Below are positions 6,124 to 14,019 of a stretch of 15,491 bases of DNA, one piece after another. The DNA comes from an uncultured beta proteobacterium (lineage in GTDB: Bacteria; Pseudomonadota; Gammaproteobacteria; Burkholderiales; Burkholderiaceae_B), in contig CAIYWO010000191.1 of NCBI GenBank assembly GCA_903929925.1, positions 1-15,491 on the forward strand, given 5' to 3'. The notes below the pieces were generated by a model, which saw only the letters and a list, made by a program, of their open reading frames with translations, was not told where the DNA came from and searched no databases. Numbering within the stretch: position 1 is the stretch's first letter; every line of letters begins with the position of its first letter. A program made the position numbers and the translations under genes.

Positions 6124-8874
6124 ATGTTGCACCTCTTTGGCGCCCTAAAAAATGTTTTGGCTGGCGCGGTTCTTGTTCTGTTTAGCGCAAGCGGATGGGC
6201 TGTGAACCCACCTGCCGGCATCACCGCGATGCAATCGGTCGAAGGCGTAACAGAATACCGCTTGAATGCGAATGGCCTAAGAATCTTGCTAGCGCCGGAC
6301 GATTCAAAACCGAGCACCACAGTCAATATGACCTACCTCGTTGGTTCACGCCATGAAAACTATGGCGAAACAGGTATGGCGCATTTGCTGGAGCACATGT
6401 TGTTCAAGGGCACGCCAAACATGCCCAATGCACTAGGTGAGTTTTCTAAACGGGGCTTGCAAGCAAACGGAACAACATCGGTAGACCGCACCAACTATTA
6501 CGCAAGCTTCTCGTCAAACCCATCCACTCTAGCCTGGTATTTGTCTTGGCAGGCGGACGTGATGATCAACGCAAGCATCAAACGTGAAGACCTCGACACA
6601 GAAATGACGGTTGTGCGCAATGAGATGGAGAACGGCGAAAACAACGCATTCAGGATCCTGATACAGCGGATGCTAGGTGCCTCTTACGAATGGCACAACT
6701 ATGGAAAGTCAACCATCGGCGCACGCTCAGATGTCGAAAACGTTGATATCCCCAAACTGCGCGAATTTTATAAAACCTACTACCAGCCTGACAATGCGGT
6801 GTTAGTGATTGCTGGGAAATTCGATCCAGAGACCGCCCTGAAGGACGTTGTTCAATCTTTCGGCAACATTCCTAAGCCAACACGCAAACTACCCCCGGAA
6901 TACACGGTCGAGTCCGCGCAAGACGGTGAGCGACGCGTGACCTTACGTCGGACCGGCGGCTCACCACTCGTTGCAGCGATGTATCACGTCCCGTCCGCAG
7001 CCACCAAAGACTTTGCAGCACTGGATCTTGCCAGCATGATCATCGGTGACACGCCGTCCGGCCGCTTATACAAGGCTCTTGTCGCAAACAAGCTAGCTGC
7101 CGGCGTGTTTGGCTTTACCATGGATCGCACCGCACCTGGCAGCGTCATATTCGGCGCAAATCTCCAGGCGGATATGGATCAGCCTAAGGCCCTAGACACC
7201 TTAACCACGACGATTGAAAGTATCGCTAAACACCCGTTTACAAATGAGGAGCTTGATCGCGTACGCAATCAGTGGCTCAAAGCGTGGGACCAGGGCTTTA
7301 GTGATCCACAAAAAATAAGTGCAGCACTGACTGAGGCCATCGCACTCGGAGACTGGCGCCTGTTTTTTGTCAGCCGTGACCGCATTCGTGCCGCAACACT
7401 CGCCGATGTGCAACAAGCGGCCGAGCGCTATCTCGTCCAGGCCAATCGCACAGAGGGTGTCTACATTCCCACGGACAAGCCACTTCGCACGCCGCAATTC
7501 ACCAAGCCCAATTTGCAAGAGGAGTTGAAAGGCTACACCGGGGATGCCGGTCTCAAGCAAGCCTCGGCATTTGACCCGGATCCTAACAATATCGACGCGC
7601 GTACCCTGCGTAAAACAGTGACCTTAAAGAACGGCAAACTGCAACTCGCCCTGTTGCCAAAAGAATCCCGCGGCGACCGCGTTAACGTAGCCATTCAAAT
7701 GCAGTTTGGTGACGTCGAGTCACTCAAGGGTCAACGCTTTAATACCATCGCTGTGGCCGAGCTGCTTTTAAAAGGAACACCATCGCAAACACGACAACAA
7801 ATCAGTGATCGTATCGACGCGCTGGGGGGCCAAGTGGGTGTATCAGGTGCGGGAGGCGGGCTTGTCATACAGCTGTCGACCACCGCCAAGCATATCGACG
7901 AACTCACGAGCTATGTTCTTGACGTTGTACAACAAGCCAACTTCGCCCAAGAGCAGCTAGACGAGTATGTGAGCAAAACGAGGGCAAGCATTAAAAGCTC
8001 CATGACTGAGCCTAACGCGATCGCTTCACGCATGCTCGCCCGCCACGGCAACCCTTGGTCAAAAGACGACATTCGTTACACACCAACCTTCGAAGAGTCC
8101 TTAACCGCTCTAGCGGAGCTAAAGCGTGAGCAGTTGGTCACATACCAGCAGAAATTTTTTGGTGTGTCGCAAACATCAGCTTCAGCGGTTGGCGCCTTCG
8201 ACGCAGCGAAGCTGGAGCAAACGCTTGCAAATGCGCTGAACAAATGGAATGCAGGTTCTCCATACAAGAGGACACCCGATCCCTACCGCGCCATCAAGCC
8301 CGAGCAAATGCAAGCGGATACACCCGACAAAGCAAATGCGTTCTATATCGCCAGCAGCACACTGAAGTTGCAAGATACAGATCCTGATTACACCGCACTG
8401 TCGCTCGCAAACTTTATGCTGGGCGGATCCGAGACATCTCGACTTTGGATGCGTATCCGCGAAAAAGATGGTCTCTCGTACAACGTGCGCACGCGTTTGA
8501 ATGTGTCATCGTTCGAGCAAAGCGGCACGTGGTCGGTCTATGCAATCTTTGCACCGGAAAACAGACAGCGCATTGAGGTCGGAATTCGTGAAGAGTTTGA
8601 TCGTGCCTTGAAGGACGGCTTTAGCGAGACTGAGGTGAAAGAAGCAATCGCAGCCTTGTTGAACTATCGCAAACTCTCGCGTGCACAAGATGCCAATCTG
8701 GTGAGTGGCTGGATCACCTATATGGACACCGGCCGCGACTTCAAATGGTCTGCCGAGTCCGATAAGAAAGTTGCCGCACTGACGGTTGAGCAAGTCAATG
8801 CAGCCTTACGCAAGTATCTGCAGCCGCAGAGTTTTAGCAGCGTCGCCGCCGGGGACTTTTCTAAAAAGAAATAG
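6124..8874 (+). CDS. M16 family zinc metallopeptidase, two-domain, secreted
   Basis: A 916-residue pitrilysin/insulinase-type protease. An N-terminal signal peptide (about 1-27, cut near S-G-W-A) sends it to the periplasm. The inverted zinc motif H87-L-L-E90-H91 is complete, and E167 in V-V-R-N-E-M-E-N-G, 76 residues after H91, is the third zinc ligand. The second half repeats the fold: A-V-A-E-L at 543-547 aligns with the zinc motif but lacks both histidines, so it is the inactive copy, as is usual in two-domain M16 enzymes. A Gly-rich loop and R-x-Y-like substrate-binding segments are present in the C-terminal half (around 780-800). The start is supported by AGGAAAG 8-10 nt upstream. It probably degrades periplasmic peptides. 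It is 55 bp downstream of the VWA gene and ends at a T-rich terminator. Confidence 0.93.
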   Translation: MLHLFGALKNVLAGAVLVLFSASGWAVNPPAGITAMQSVEGVTEYRLNANGLRILLAPDDSKPSTTVNMTYLVGSRHENYGETGMAHLLEHMLFKGTPNMPNALGEFSKRGLQANGTTSVDRTNYYASFSSNPSTLAWYLSWQADVMINASIKREDLDTEMTVVRNEMENGENNAFRILIQRMLGASYEWHNYGKSTIGARSDVENVDIPKLREFYKTYYQPDNAVLVIAGKFDPETALKDVVQSFGNIPKPTRKLPPEYTVESAQDGERRVTLRRTGGSPLVAAMYHVPSAATKDFAALDLASMIIGDTPSGRLYKALVANKLAAGVFGFTMDRTAPGSVIFGANLQADMDQPKALDTLTTTIESIAKHPFTNEELDRVRNQWLKAWDQGFSDPQKISAALTEAIALGDWRLFFVSRDRIRAATLADVQQAAERYLVQANRTEGVYIPTDKPLRTPQFTKPNLQEELKGYTGDAGLKQASAFDPDPNNIDARTLRKTVTLKNGKLQLALLPKESRGDRVNVAIQMQFGDVESLKGQRFNTIAVAELLLKGTPSQTRQQISDRIDALGGQVGVSGAGGGLVIQLSTTAKHIDELTSYVLDVVQQANFAQEQLDEYVSKTRASIKSSMTEPNAIASRMLARHGNPWSKDDIRYTPTFEESLTALAELKREQLVTYQQKFFGVSQTSASAVGAFDAAKLEQTLANALNKWNAGSPYKRTPDPYRAIKPEQMQADTPDKANAFYIASSTLKLQDTDPDYTALSLANFMLGGSETSRLWMRIREKDGLSYNVRTRLNVSSFEQSGTWSVYAIFAPENRQRIEVGIREEFDRALKDGFSETEVKEAIAALLNYRKLSRAQDANLVSGWITYMDTGRDFKWSAESDKKVAALTVEQVNAALRKYLQPQSFSSVAAGDFSKKK

Positions 8875-8896
8875 CACTGGACGTCGGTATGAAAAG

Positions 8897-8932
8897 AAAA
8901 AGCCATCTCAGTATTTTTGAAATGGCTTTTTT
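8897..8932. terminator. Bidirectional intrinsic terminator
   Basis: AAAAAGCCAT and ATGGCTTTTT are perfect complementary 10-bp arms with a 15-nt loop, ending in a T-run on both strands. It lies between the convergent M16 peptidase and dnaJ genes and can end transcription from both sides. The rest of the 89-bp gap shows nothing else. Confidence 0.85.
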
Positions 8933-8963
8933 ACGCGTGTTGACTAGATAAACGCAGACCGCG

Positions 8964-10094
8964 TTAAGAGAAGAACTCCTTTACACGGTCAGTCCAGGAT
9001 TTGCTTTGTGGGGAGTGGCGCTCACTGCCCTCTCCGAGCGACGCTTCGAACTGTCGCAGGATGGTCTTTTGCTCGTCGTTAAGTTTGACGGGCGTCTCCA
9101 CCACAACATGGCAGTAAAGATCGCCAGGGTAGGCACCGCGCACACCCTTGATGCCTTTACCACGCAAACGGAACGTCTTGCCCGACTGTGTTCCTTCGGG
9201 AATTGAAATCTCAGCCTTCCCACTCAACGTCGGAACCTGAATATCACCGCCTAGGGCTGCCGTTGTGAACGGAATCGTCAACTCACAATGCAAGTCGTCG
9301 TTGTCGCGCTGAAAGATCTTGTGTTGCTTGATGTGGATCTCAACAAACAAGTCGCCAGAGGGACCACCATTAATGCCAGGTTCGCCATTACCCGAGGAGC
9401 GGATACGCATGCCGTCATCGATACCAGCTGGAATCTTGACCTGCAGCGTCTTGTTGCGACGCGTACGTCCAACTCCATCACAAGATACGCAAGGATCCGT
9501 GATTTCTTTACCGCTGCCATGACATGTAGGGCAAGTCTGCTGCACACTAAAGAAGCCCTGTTGCATGCGCACAGCACCAGCTCCGCCGCAGGTACGGCAG
9601 GTTTTAGGCGAGGTGCCGGGTTTAGAACCACTGCCTTTACAAACTTCGCAATTTTCCCAGCTTGGCACGCGGATTTCGGTATCAAAGCCGGCGGCCGCCT
9701 GCTCGAGCGTGATTTCCATCGAATACTTCAGATCTGCGCCACGGTATACCTGAGGCCCACCGCCACCGCCGCCACGCTGACGCGCACCACCAAAAATCTC
9801 ACCGAAGATGTCACCAAACGCATCGCCAAACCCTGCGCCACCTGCGCCACCCATACCGGCAGCATTGGGGTCTACGCCTGCGTGTCCATATCGGTCATAG
9901 GCCGCACGCTTGTTTTCATCGGAGAGAATTTCATAAGCCTCTTTCGCTTGTTTGAATTTCTCCTCGGCTTCCTTGCTATCGGGATTACGGTCGGGATGGT
10001 ATTTCATCGCCAGCTTGCGATAGGCCTTTTTCAGGTCATCATCCGAAGCGTTTTTGGGAACCCCAAGGGTTTCGTAGAAGTCGCGTTTTGCCAT
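8964..10094 (-). CDS. dnaJ: Chaperone DnaJ (Hsp40)
   Basis: A 376-residue, full-length type I J-protein and cytoplasmic co-chaperone that delivers unfolded clients to DnaK and stimulates its ATPase. The J domain is at 1-70, with the H33-P34-D35 motif. A Gly/Phe-rich linker at about 80-116 contains a run of seven glycines. The zinc-binding region has four C-x-x-C-x-G-x-G repeats starting at C149, C166, C188 and C202, all intact, followed by the C-terminal substrate-binding and dimer domains. It is the last gene of the chaperone cluster, 89 bp after dnaK, with a strong hairpin in the gap. No own sigma-32 promoter is visible, so it is probably transcribed by read-through from dnaK. Confidence 0.98.
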   Translation of the reverse strand: MAKRDFYETLGVPKNASDDDLKKAYRKLAMKYHPDRNPDSKEAEEKFKQAKEAYEILSDENKRAAYDRYGHAGVDPNAAGMGGAGGAGFGDAFGDIFGEIFGGARQRGGGGGGPQVYRGADLKYSMEITLEQAAAGFDTEIRVPSWENCEVCKGSGSKPGTSPKTCRTCGGAGAVRMQQGFFSVQQTCPTCHGSGKEITDPCVSCDGVGRTRRNKTLQVKIPAGIDDGMRIRSSGNGEPGINGGPSGDLFVEIHIKQHKIFQRDNDDLHCELTIPFTTAALGGDIQVPTLSGKAEISIPEGTQSGKTFRLRGKGIKGVRGAYPGDLYCHVVVETPVKLNDEQKTILRQFEASLGEGSERHSPQSKSWTDRVKEFFS

Positions 10095-10131
10095 GATCTC
10101 AGGCTCGTAAAAGGTGAAACAGAAAAAGCTT

Positions 10132-10160
10132 GCCCGGGATGCTCTAAAAGAGTCCCGGGC
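10132..10160 (-). terminator. Hairpin between dnaK and dnaJ (possible attenuator)
   Basis: On the minus strand GCCCGGGA and TCCCGGGC pair perfectly around a 13-nt loop that holds a second small CTC/GAG pairing. The sequence AAGCTTTTT follows, a short T-rich stretch. It resembles an imperfect intrinsic terminator and could let only part of the dnaK transcripts continue into dnaJ, giving less DnaJ than DnaK. It might instead be an RNA processing or stability element. Confidence 0.65.
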
Positions 10161-10183
10161 GGTTGCTACTTACGTCTAGGCGA

Positions 10184-12124
10184 TCACTTCTGGTCGCGTT
10201 TGACTTCTTTAAACTCGGCATCGACAACGTTGTCATCTGCCGGTTTGGCTGAACCAGCGTCTGCACCGGGCGCACCACCCGCTGCAGCTTGCGCTGCCTG
10301 TGCATCGGCATACATCTTCTCGCCAAGTTTTTGTGAAGCCGTGGAAAGCGCTTCGACTTTGGCATCAATCGCAGCCTTGTCAGCACCACTCTTCAAGACT
10401 TCTTCAACTTCAGCGATGGCCGCTTCGATTGCTGTTTTTTCAGCAGCCTCGAGCTTGTCACCGTACTCAGTCAAAGATTTACGTGTCGCGTGGACCAAGC
10501 CGTCAGCACTGTTCCGCGCCAACGCCAGTTCTGCCATACGGTGATCTTCCTCGGCATTTGCCTCGGCGTCCTTCACCATACGCTGAATTTCTTCTTCAGT
10601 CAGACCCGAGTTTGCCTTGATGGTGATCTTGTTCTCTTTGCCAGTACCTTTGTCTTTGGCAGAGACGTGAACAATACCGTTCGCATCAATATCAAACGTC
10701 ACTTCAATCTGCGGCGTACCACGTGGTGCGGGTGGGATGCCTTCAAGATTGAACTCACCGAGCGTCTTGTTTCCTGCAGCGATTTCTCGCTCGCCCTGGA
10801 ACACTTTAATGGTCACGGCCGGCTGATTGTCATCAGCGGTCGAGAACACTTGCGAGTGCCGGGTCGGAATAGTCGTGTTCTTAGTGATCATCTTGGTCAT
10901 CACGCCACCAAGCGTTTCAATACCAAGCGACAACGGCGTCACATCGAGCAACAACACATCTTTACGATCACCAGACAACACCGAGCCCTGGATCGCAGCA
11001 CCAGCTGCAACCGCTTCATCGGGGTTCACGTCTTTACGTGGATCGCGACCAAAAAACTCTTTGACCTTCTCTTGCACCTTAGGCATACGAGTCATACCGC
11101 CGACCAAAATCACGTCGTCGATTTCACCCACTTTCACGCCTGCATCTTTAATCGCGATACGGCAAGGTTCGATGGTGCGAGCGATGAGCTCCTCAACCAG
11201 CGACTCGAGCTTTGCACGCGTCATCTTGAGGTTCAAGTGCTTGGGGCCGGAGGCATCAGCAGTAATGTAGGGCAAGTTGATTTCAGTTTGCTGACTGGAG
11301 GACAACTCAATCTTGGCTTTTTCAGCAGCTTCTTTCAGACGCTGCAGCGCCAAAACGTCTTTACCCAAATCAACGCCCTGCTCTTTCTTGAACTCAGCGA
11401 TCACGTACTCAATGATGCGTTGGTCGAAGTCTTCTCCGCCCAGAAACGTGTCACCGTTTGTCGATAACACTTCAAACTGTTTTTCACCGTCAACGTCTGC
11501 GATCTCGATGATCGAGATATCGAACGTACCGCCGCCCAAGTCGAACACAGCAATCTTGCGATCGCCTTTTTCTGACTTGTCCATCCCGAAGGCCAGCGCA
11601 GCTGCCGTTGGCTCATTGATGATCCGCTTAACGTCCAAGCCAGCAATACGGCCGGCGTCTTTCGTCGCTTGGCGCTGACTGTCGTTGAAGTACGCAGGCA
11701 CAGTAATAACAGCCTCTGTCACTTCCTCGCCCAAGAAATCTTCAGCGGTTTTTTTCATTTTGCGCAAAACGTCTGCAGCAACCTGCGAAGGTGCGAGCTT
11801 TTTGTTTTGTGCTTCAACCCATGCGTCACCGTTATCTGCCTTGACGATTTTGTAAGGCATCAAATGGATGTCTTTCTGCACGGCGTCTTCCGTGAACTTA
11901 CGTCCAATCAGGCGCTTAACGGCATAGAGTGTGTTGGTAGGATTGGTGACTGCCTGACGCTTTGCTGGCGCGCCAACGAGTGTCTCACCGTCTTCCATGT
12001 AGGCAACGATTGAGGGGGTCGTGCGAGCGCCTTCTGCGTTCTCGAGAATTTTGACCTGACCGCCATCCATGACGGCGACACAACTGTTGGTGGTGCCAAG
12101 GTCGATACCGATAATCTTACTCAT
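10184..12124 (-). CDS. dnaK: Chaperone DnaK (Hsp70)
   Basis: A 646-residue, full-length bacterial Hsp70. The nucleotide-binding domain opens with G-I-D-L-G-T-T-N-S (residues 6-14), and the phosphate-2 motif lies in V-F-D-L-G-G-G-T-F-D-I-S. The interdomain linker L-L-L-D-V-T-P is near residue 394, followed by the beta-sandwich peptide-binding domain, helical lid, an Ala/Gly-rich tail and a conserved acidic end (D-N-V-V-D-A-E-F-K-E-V). It folds and refolds proteins in the cytoplasm with DnaJ and GrpE, and in many bacteria also restrains sigma-32. AAAGG upstream of the ATG is a plausible ribosome binding site. The gene has its own sigma-32-like promoter in the 97-bp gap after grpE. No missing residues or frame breaks are seen. 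Confidence 0.99.
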   Translation of the reverse strand: MSKIIGIDLGTTNSCVAVMDGGQVKILENAEGARTTPSIVAYMEDGETLVGAPAKRQAVTNPTNTLYAVKRLIGRKFTEDAVQKDIHLMPYKIVKADNGDAWVEAQNKKLAPSQVAADVLRKMKKTAEDFLGEEVTEAVITVPAYFNDSQRQATKDAGRIAGLDVKRIINEPTAAALAFGMDKSEKGDRKIAVFDLGGGTFDISIIEIADVDGEKQFEVLSTNGDTFLGGEDFDQRIIEYVIAEFKKEQGVDLGKDVLALQRLKEAAEKAKIELSSSQQTEINLPYITADASGPKHLNLKMTRAKLESLVEELIARTIEPCRIAIKDAGVKVGEIDDVILVGGMTRMPKVQEKVKEFFGRDPRKDVNPDEAVAAGAAIQGSVLSGDRKDVLLLDVTPLSLGIETLGGVMTKMITKNTTIPTRHSQVFSTADDNQPAVTIKVFQGEREIAAGNKTLGEFNLEGIPPAPRGTPQIEVTFDIDANGIVHVSAKDKGTGKENKITIKANSGLTEEEIQRMVKDAEANAEEDHRMAELALARNSADGLVHATRKSLTEYGDKLEAAEKTAIEAAIAEVEEVLKSGADKAAIDAKVEALSTASQKLGEKMYADAQAAQAAAGGAPGADAGSAKPADDNVVDAEFKEVKRDQK

Positions 12125-12191
12125 GGTGAATTACCTTTAAAGAAATCAGAATAGGGAGAATGCTTTAAAACTTAAATACTTAGATGCTTTG

Positions 12192-12220
12192 TAATTGGGG
12201 GCTAGTCGAATAATTTCAAG
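12192..12220 (-). promoter_or_regulatory. Sigma-32-type heat-shock promoter of dnaK
   Basis: On the minus strand CTTGAA (12220-12215, followed by A) is separated by 14 bp from CCCCAATTA (12200-12192), close to the sigma-32 consensus CTTGAAA / CCCCATnT. It lies 68 bp or more upstream of the dnaK ATG. The -35 begins two bases after the grpE stop codon. Confidence 0.75.
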
Positions 12221-12221
12221 A

Positions 12222-12806
12222 CTAGGAAGACACTGTCACAAGGGCTGGACGTAGAACCCGATCAGCAATCAGATAGCCCTTTTGCAGGGTCTGCACAACG
12301 GTATTGGGCTCTTGCTCAGCCGGCACCGTCGCGATCGCTTGGTGCTGATGCGGATCAAATTTGGTTCCGGCCGAAGGAGCGATTTCCTTCAAGTGATTTT
12401 TCTCAAAAGCGCTGACCAGTTGCTTGAGGGTCATTTCGATCCCTGACCGCATGTCCTGGGCACTCTGTTCGGTCTGCGCAAGCGCAGCTTCAAGACTGTC
12501 TTTCACAGGAACAAGTCCCTCGGCGAAAGACTCAATACCGAACTTACGGGCCTTGGAAACCTCTTCCTGGGCGCGACGACGGACGTTTTCCATCTCGGCA
12601 TGCGCACGCAGGACTTGGTCCTTTTGCTCCGATAGCTGCGCCTGAGCACTCGCCAAATCGGCGTGCAACTGTGCAATGGGATCAAGCGCTTGCGCCTCAG
12701 CTTGAGAACCCATGTCGGACTGGCCCTGCGCTGTGCTGTGCTCGGCCGACTTGTCAAACGACGAATCGCCAGATGCGTTGGCGGTCGGGTCTTGGTGAGC
12801 GGTCAT
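12222..12806 (-). CDS. grpE: Nucleotide exchange factor GrpE
   Basis: A 194-residue protein that releases ADP from DnaK. A variable, polar N-terminal tail (1-40) precedes a long coiled-coil helix (about 42-100) that forms the dimer stalk. The conserved block E-M-E-N-V-R-R-R-A-Q-E-E at about 71-82 lies in this stalk. The C-terminal beta head carries F-D-P-x-x-H-Q-A-I (about 150-158) and the ending G-Y-x-x-x-D-R-V-L-R-P-A-L-V. Length and motifs are typical. The ATG at 12806 is preceded by GGAG at good spacing, and a sigma-32-like promoter lies just upstream. It is the first gene of the grpE-dnaK-dnaJ series. Confidence 0.97.
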   Translation of the reverse strand: MTAHQDPTANASGDSSFDKSAEHSTAQGQSDMGSQAEAQALDPIAQLHADLASAQAQLSEQKDQVLRAHAEMENVRRRAQEEVSKARKFGIESFAEGLVPVKDSLEAALAQTEQSAQDMRSGIEMTLKQLVSAFEKNHLKEIAPSAGTKFDPHQHQAIATVPAEQEPNTVVQTLQKGYLIADRVLRPALVTVSS

Positions 12807-12839
12807 TGAATTTCTCCAGAAAATGCTTTGGTTGATTCA

Positions 12840-12868
12840 AAGTTGGGGGCAATCCCCCAAGATTCAAG
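12840..12868 (-). promoter_or_regulatory. Sigma-32-type heat-shock promoter of grpE
   Basis: On the minus strand CTTGAA (12868-12863) and CCCCAACTT (12848-12840) are separated by 14 bp, the same spacing as at dnaK. The match to the sigma-32 consensus is strong, and the -10 end is about 34 bp before the ATG. The spacer and -10 are part of a perfect inverted repeat (12843-12860). An AT-rich stretch (about 12884-12948) lies upstream and could act as an UP element. Confidence 0.78.
12843..12860. repeat. Perfect inverted repeat inside grpE promoter
   Basis: TTGGGGG-CAAT-CCCCCAA, 7-bp arms with a 4-nt spacer. It covers the spacer and most of the -10 box of the grpE heat-shock promoter. The dnaK promoter has the CCCCC part but not the matching arm. 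It may be an operator for an unknown repressor, or chance pairing of a C-rich -10 box. Confidence 0.6.
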
Positions 12869-12946
12869 ATCAAAAAGTGCGATTTCAGGAAAAATTCGGC
12901 TGTTTTTTTATCAATTTTTGTTTAAAAATTCACCAAAAGCAAATTT

Positions 12947-14018
12947 TTACTTAGTCAATTGCGTCGGCCAACCCTGCAGTTGAGATTCAACCAGGTCGGC
13001 CAACCCGGTCATCCAAGCGGGGTCGTCGTTGAGTGCAGGGATATAACGGAACTGCTTACCCCCGGCATGCAGGAAAGTCTCGCGCACCTCAATGCTGATT
13101 TCTTCAAGTGTTTCAAGGCAATCCGCCAAGAAGCCAGGACAGACAACATCGATCTGGGTCACCCCCCTGCTGCGCCAGTTTCTCTAGCGTGGGCTCGGTG
13201 TACGGCTCAAGCCACTTAGCAGGACCAAAACGACTTTGGAACGTCACGAGATACTGATCATCAGTCAAACCTAATAATGCGGCCAGCGCGTGGGCTGTTT
13301 CGTAACTATCGCGACAGTAGGGGTCACCCATGTCAACGCATTGACGCGGCAAACCATGAAAACTCATCACCAGTTTTTGCGGACGACCTTGCGCCTGCCA
13401 AAGTGCCGCAATCTTATCGGCGAGTGGTTGTAGAAATCTTGAGTCGGTATGGAAGCGCTTAACAAAGCGCAAGGCGGGCTGATTGCGCATATGGCCTGCA
13501 ACGCGCATGGCCTCATCAACCACTGTCGCCGTCGTGCTCGAAGCGTATTGGGGATACATCGGCACGATCAAAATATGTTCGCAACCGCTATCGCGCAGCT
13601 TGAGCATGGCTTCCTGGATAGACGGTTTGCCGTAGCGCATGCCGGTCTCAACTTGCACATCAAGACCACGCTCAGACAGGATGCGCTGCACGCCTGCCGT
13701 CTGGCGCTGTGTGTAAACCAGCAGCGGCGATCCGCCTTCCATCCAAATGCTTTGATAGCGCGGAGCAAGCTTACGCGGACGCGCCAGCAAAATCGGGCCA
13801 TTCAAAATGGGCCACCAGAGCAATTTGGGGATCTCAATGACCCGAGGGTCCGAGAGAAACTCGCGCAAATATTTGCGAATTGCGGGCGCAGTTGGAGCCT
13901 CGGGTGTACCAAGGTTGACCAGGACGACTCCTACGCGCGGACGCACGAAAGGCTCTGGCCAAGTAAGGAAACGCTTGCCATCAGCGCGTGCGCGCTTAGG
14001 TTCAGGCCAAAATCGCAT
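12947..14018 (-). CDS. hemH: Ferrochelatase HemH, interrupted by a +1 frameshift
   Basis: Ferrochelatase inserts Fe2+ into protoporphyrin IX, the last step of haem synthesis. From the ATG at 14018 (1 bp after the hrcA stop) the first frame gives 285 normal residues, including V-L-V-N-L-G-T-P (33-40) and the catalytic-site S-F-H221-G-L-P, then Q-S-R-F-G-P-x-x-W-L-E-P-Y-T. At a run of six G on the coding strand (13162-13167) the frame breaks: as written it ends with 16 foreign residues at 13113. Dropping one G restores V-T-Q-I-D-V-V-C-P-G-F and the essential E-T-L-E-E-I segment, to a TAA at 12947, for a total of about 356 residues, the usual length. An alternative ATG at 14081 inside hrcA would add 21 residues unlike the family. 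It is probably co-transcribed with hrcA. Confidence 0.9.
13162..13167 (-). other. Frameshift site in hemH (G6 run)
   Basis: The coding strand reads CAG CAG GGG GGT GAC; with five G it would read CAG CAG GGG GTG ACC and join the two well-conserved parts of ferrochelatase exactly. A single extra G in a homopolymer is the simplest explanation. Confidence 0.85.
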
Positions 14019-14019
14019 G

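Noticed and set aside
7741..7770. Second active zinc site in the C-terminal half of the M16 peptidase
   Set aside because: The aligned motif is A-V-A-E-L, lacking both histidines; loss of the second site is normal in two-domain M16 enzymes.
9288..11467. Long plus-strand open frames (418 and 325 codons) opposite dnaJ and dnaK
   Set aside because: They are antisense to highly conserved genes, overlap each other in different frames, have low-complexity composition and no recognisable domain or ribosome binding site. Long antisense frames opposite dnaK are a well-known codon-usage artefact.
12947..13162. Separate small gene of 71 codons on the minus strand after hemH
   Set aside because: Its product is the conserved C-terminal part of ferrochelatase continuing after the G6 frameshift, so it is not an independent gene.
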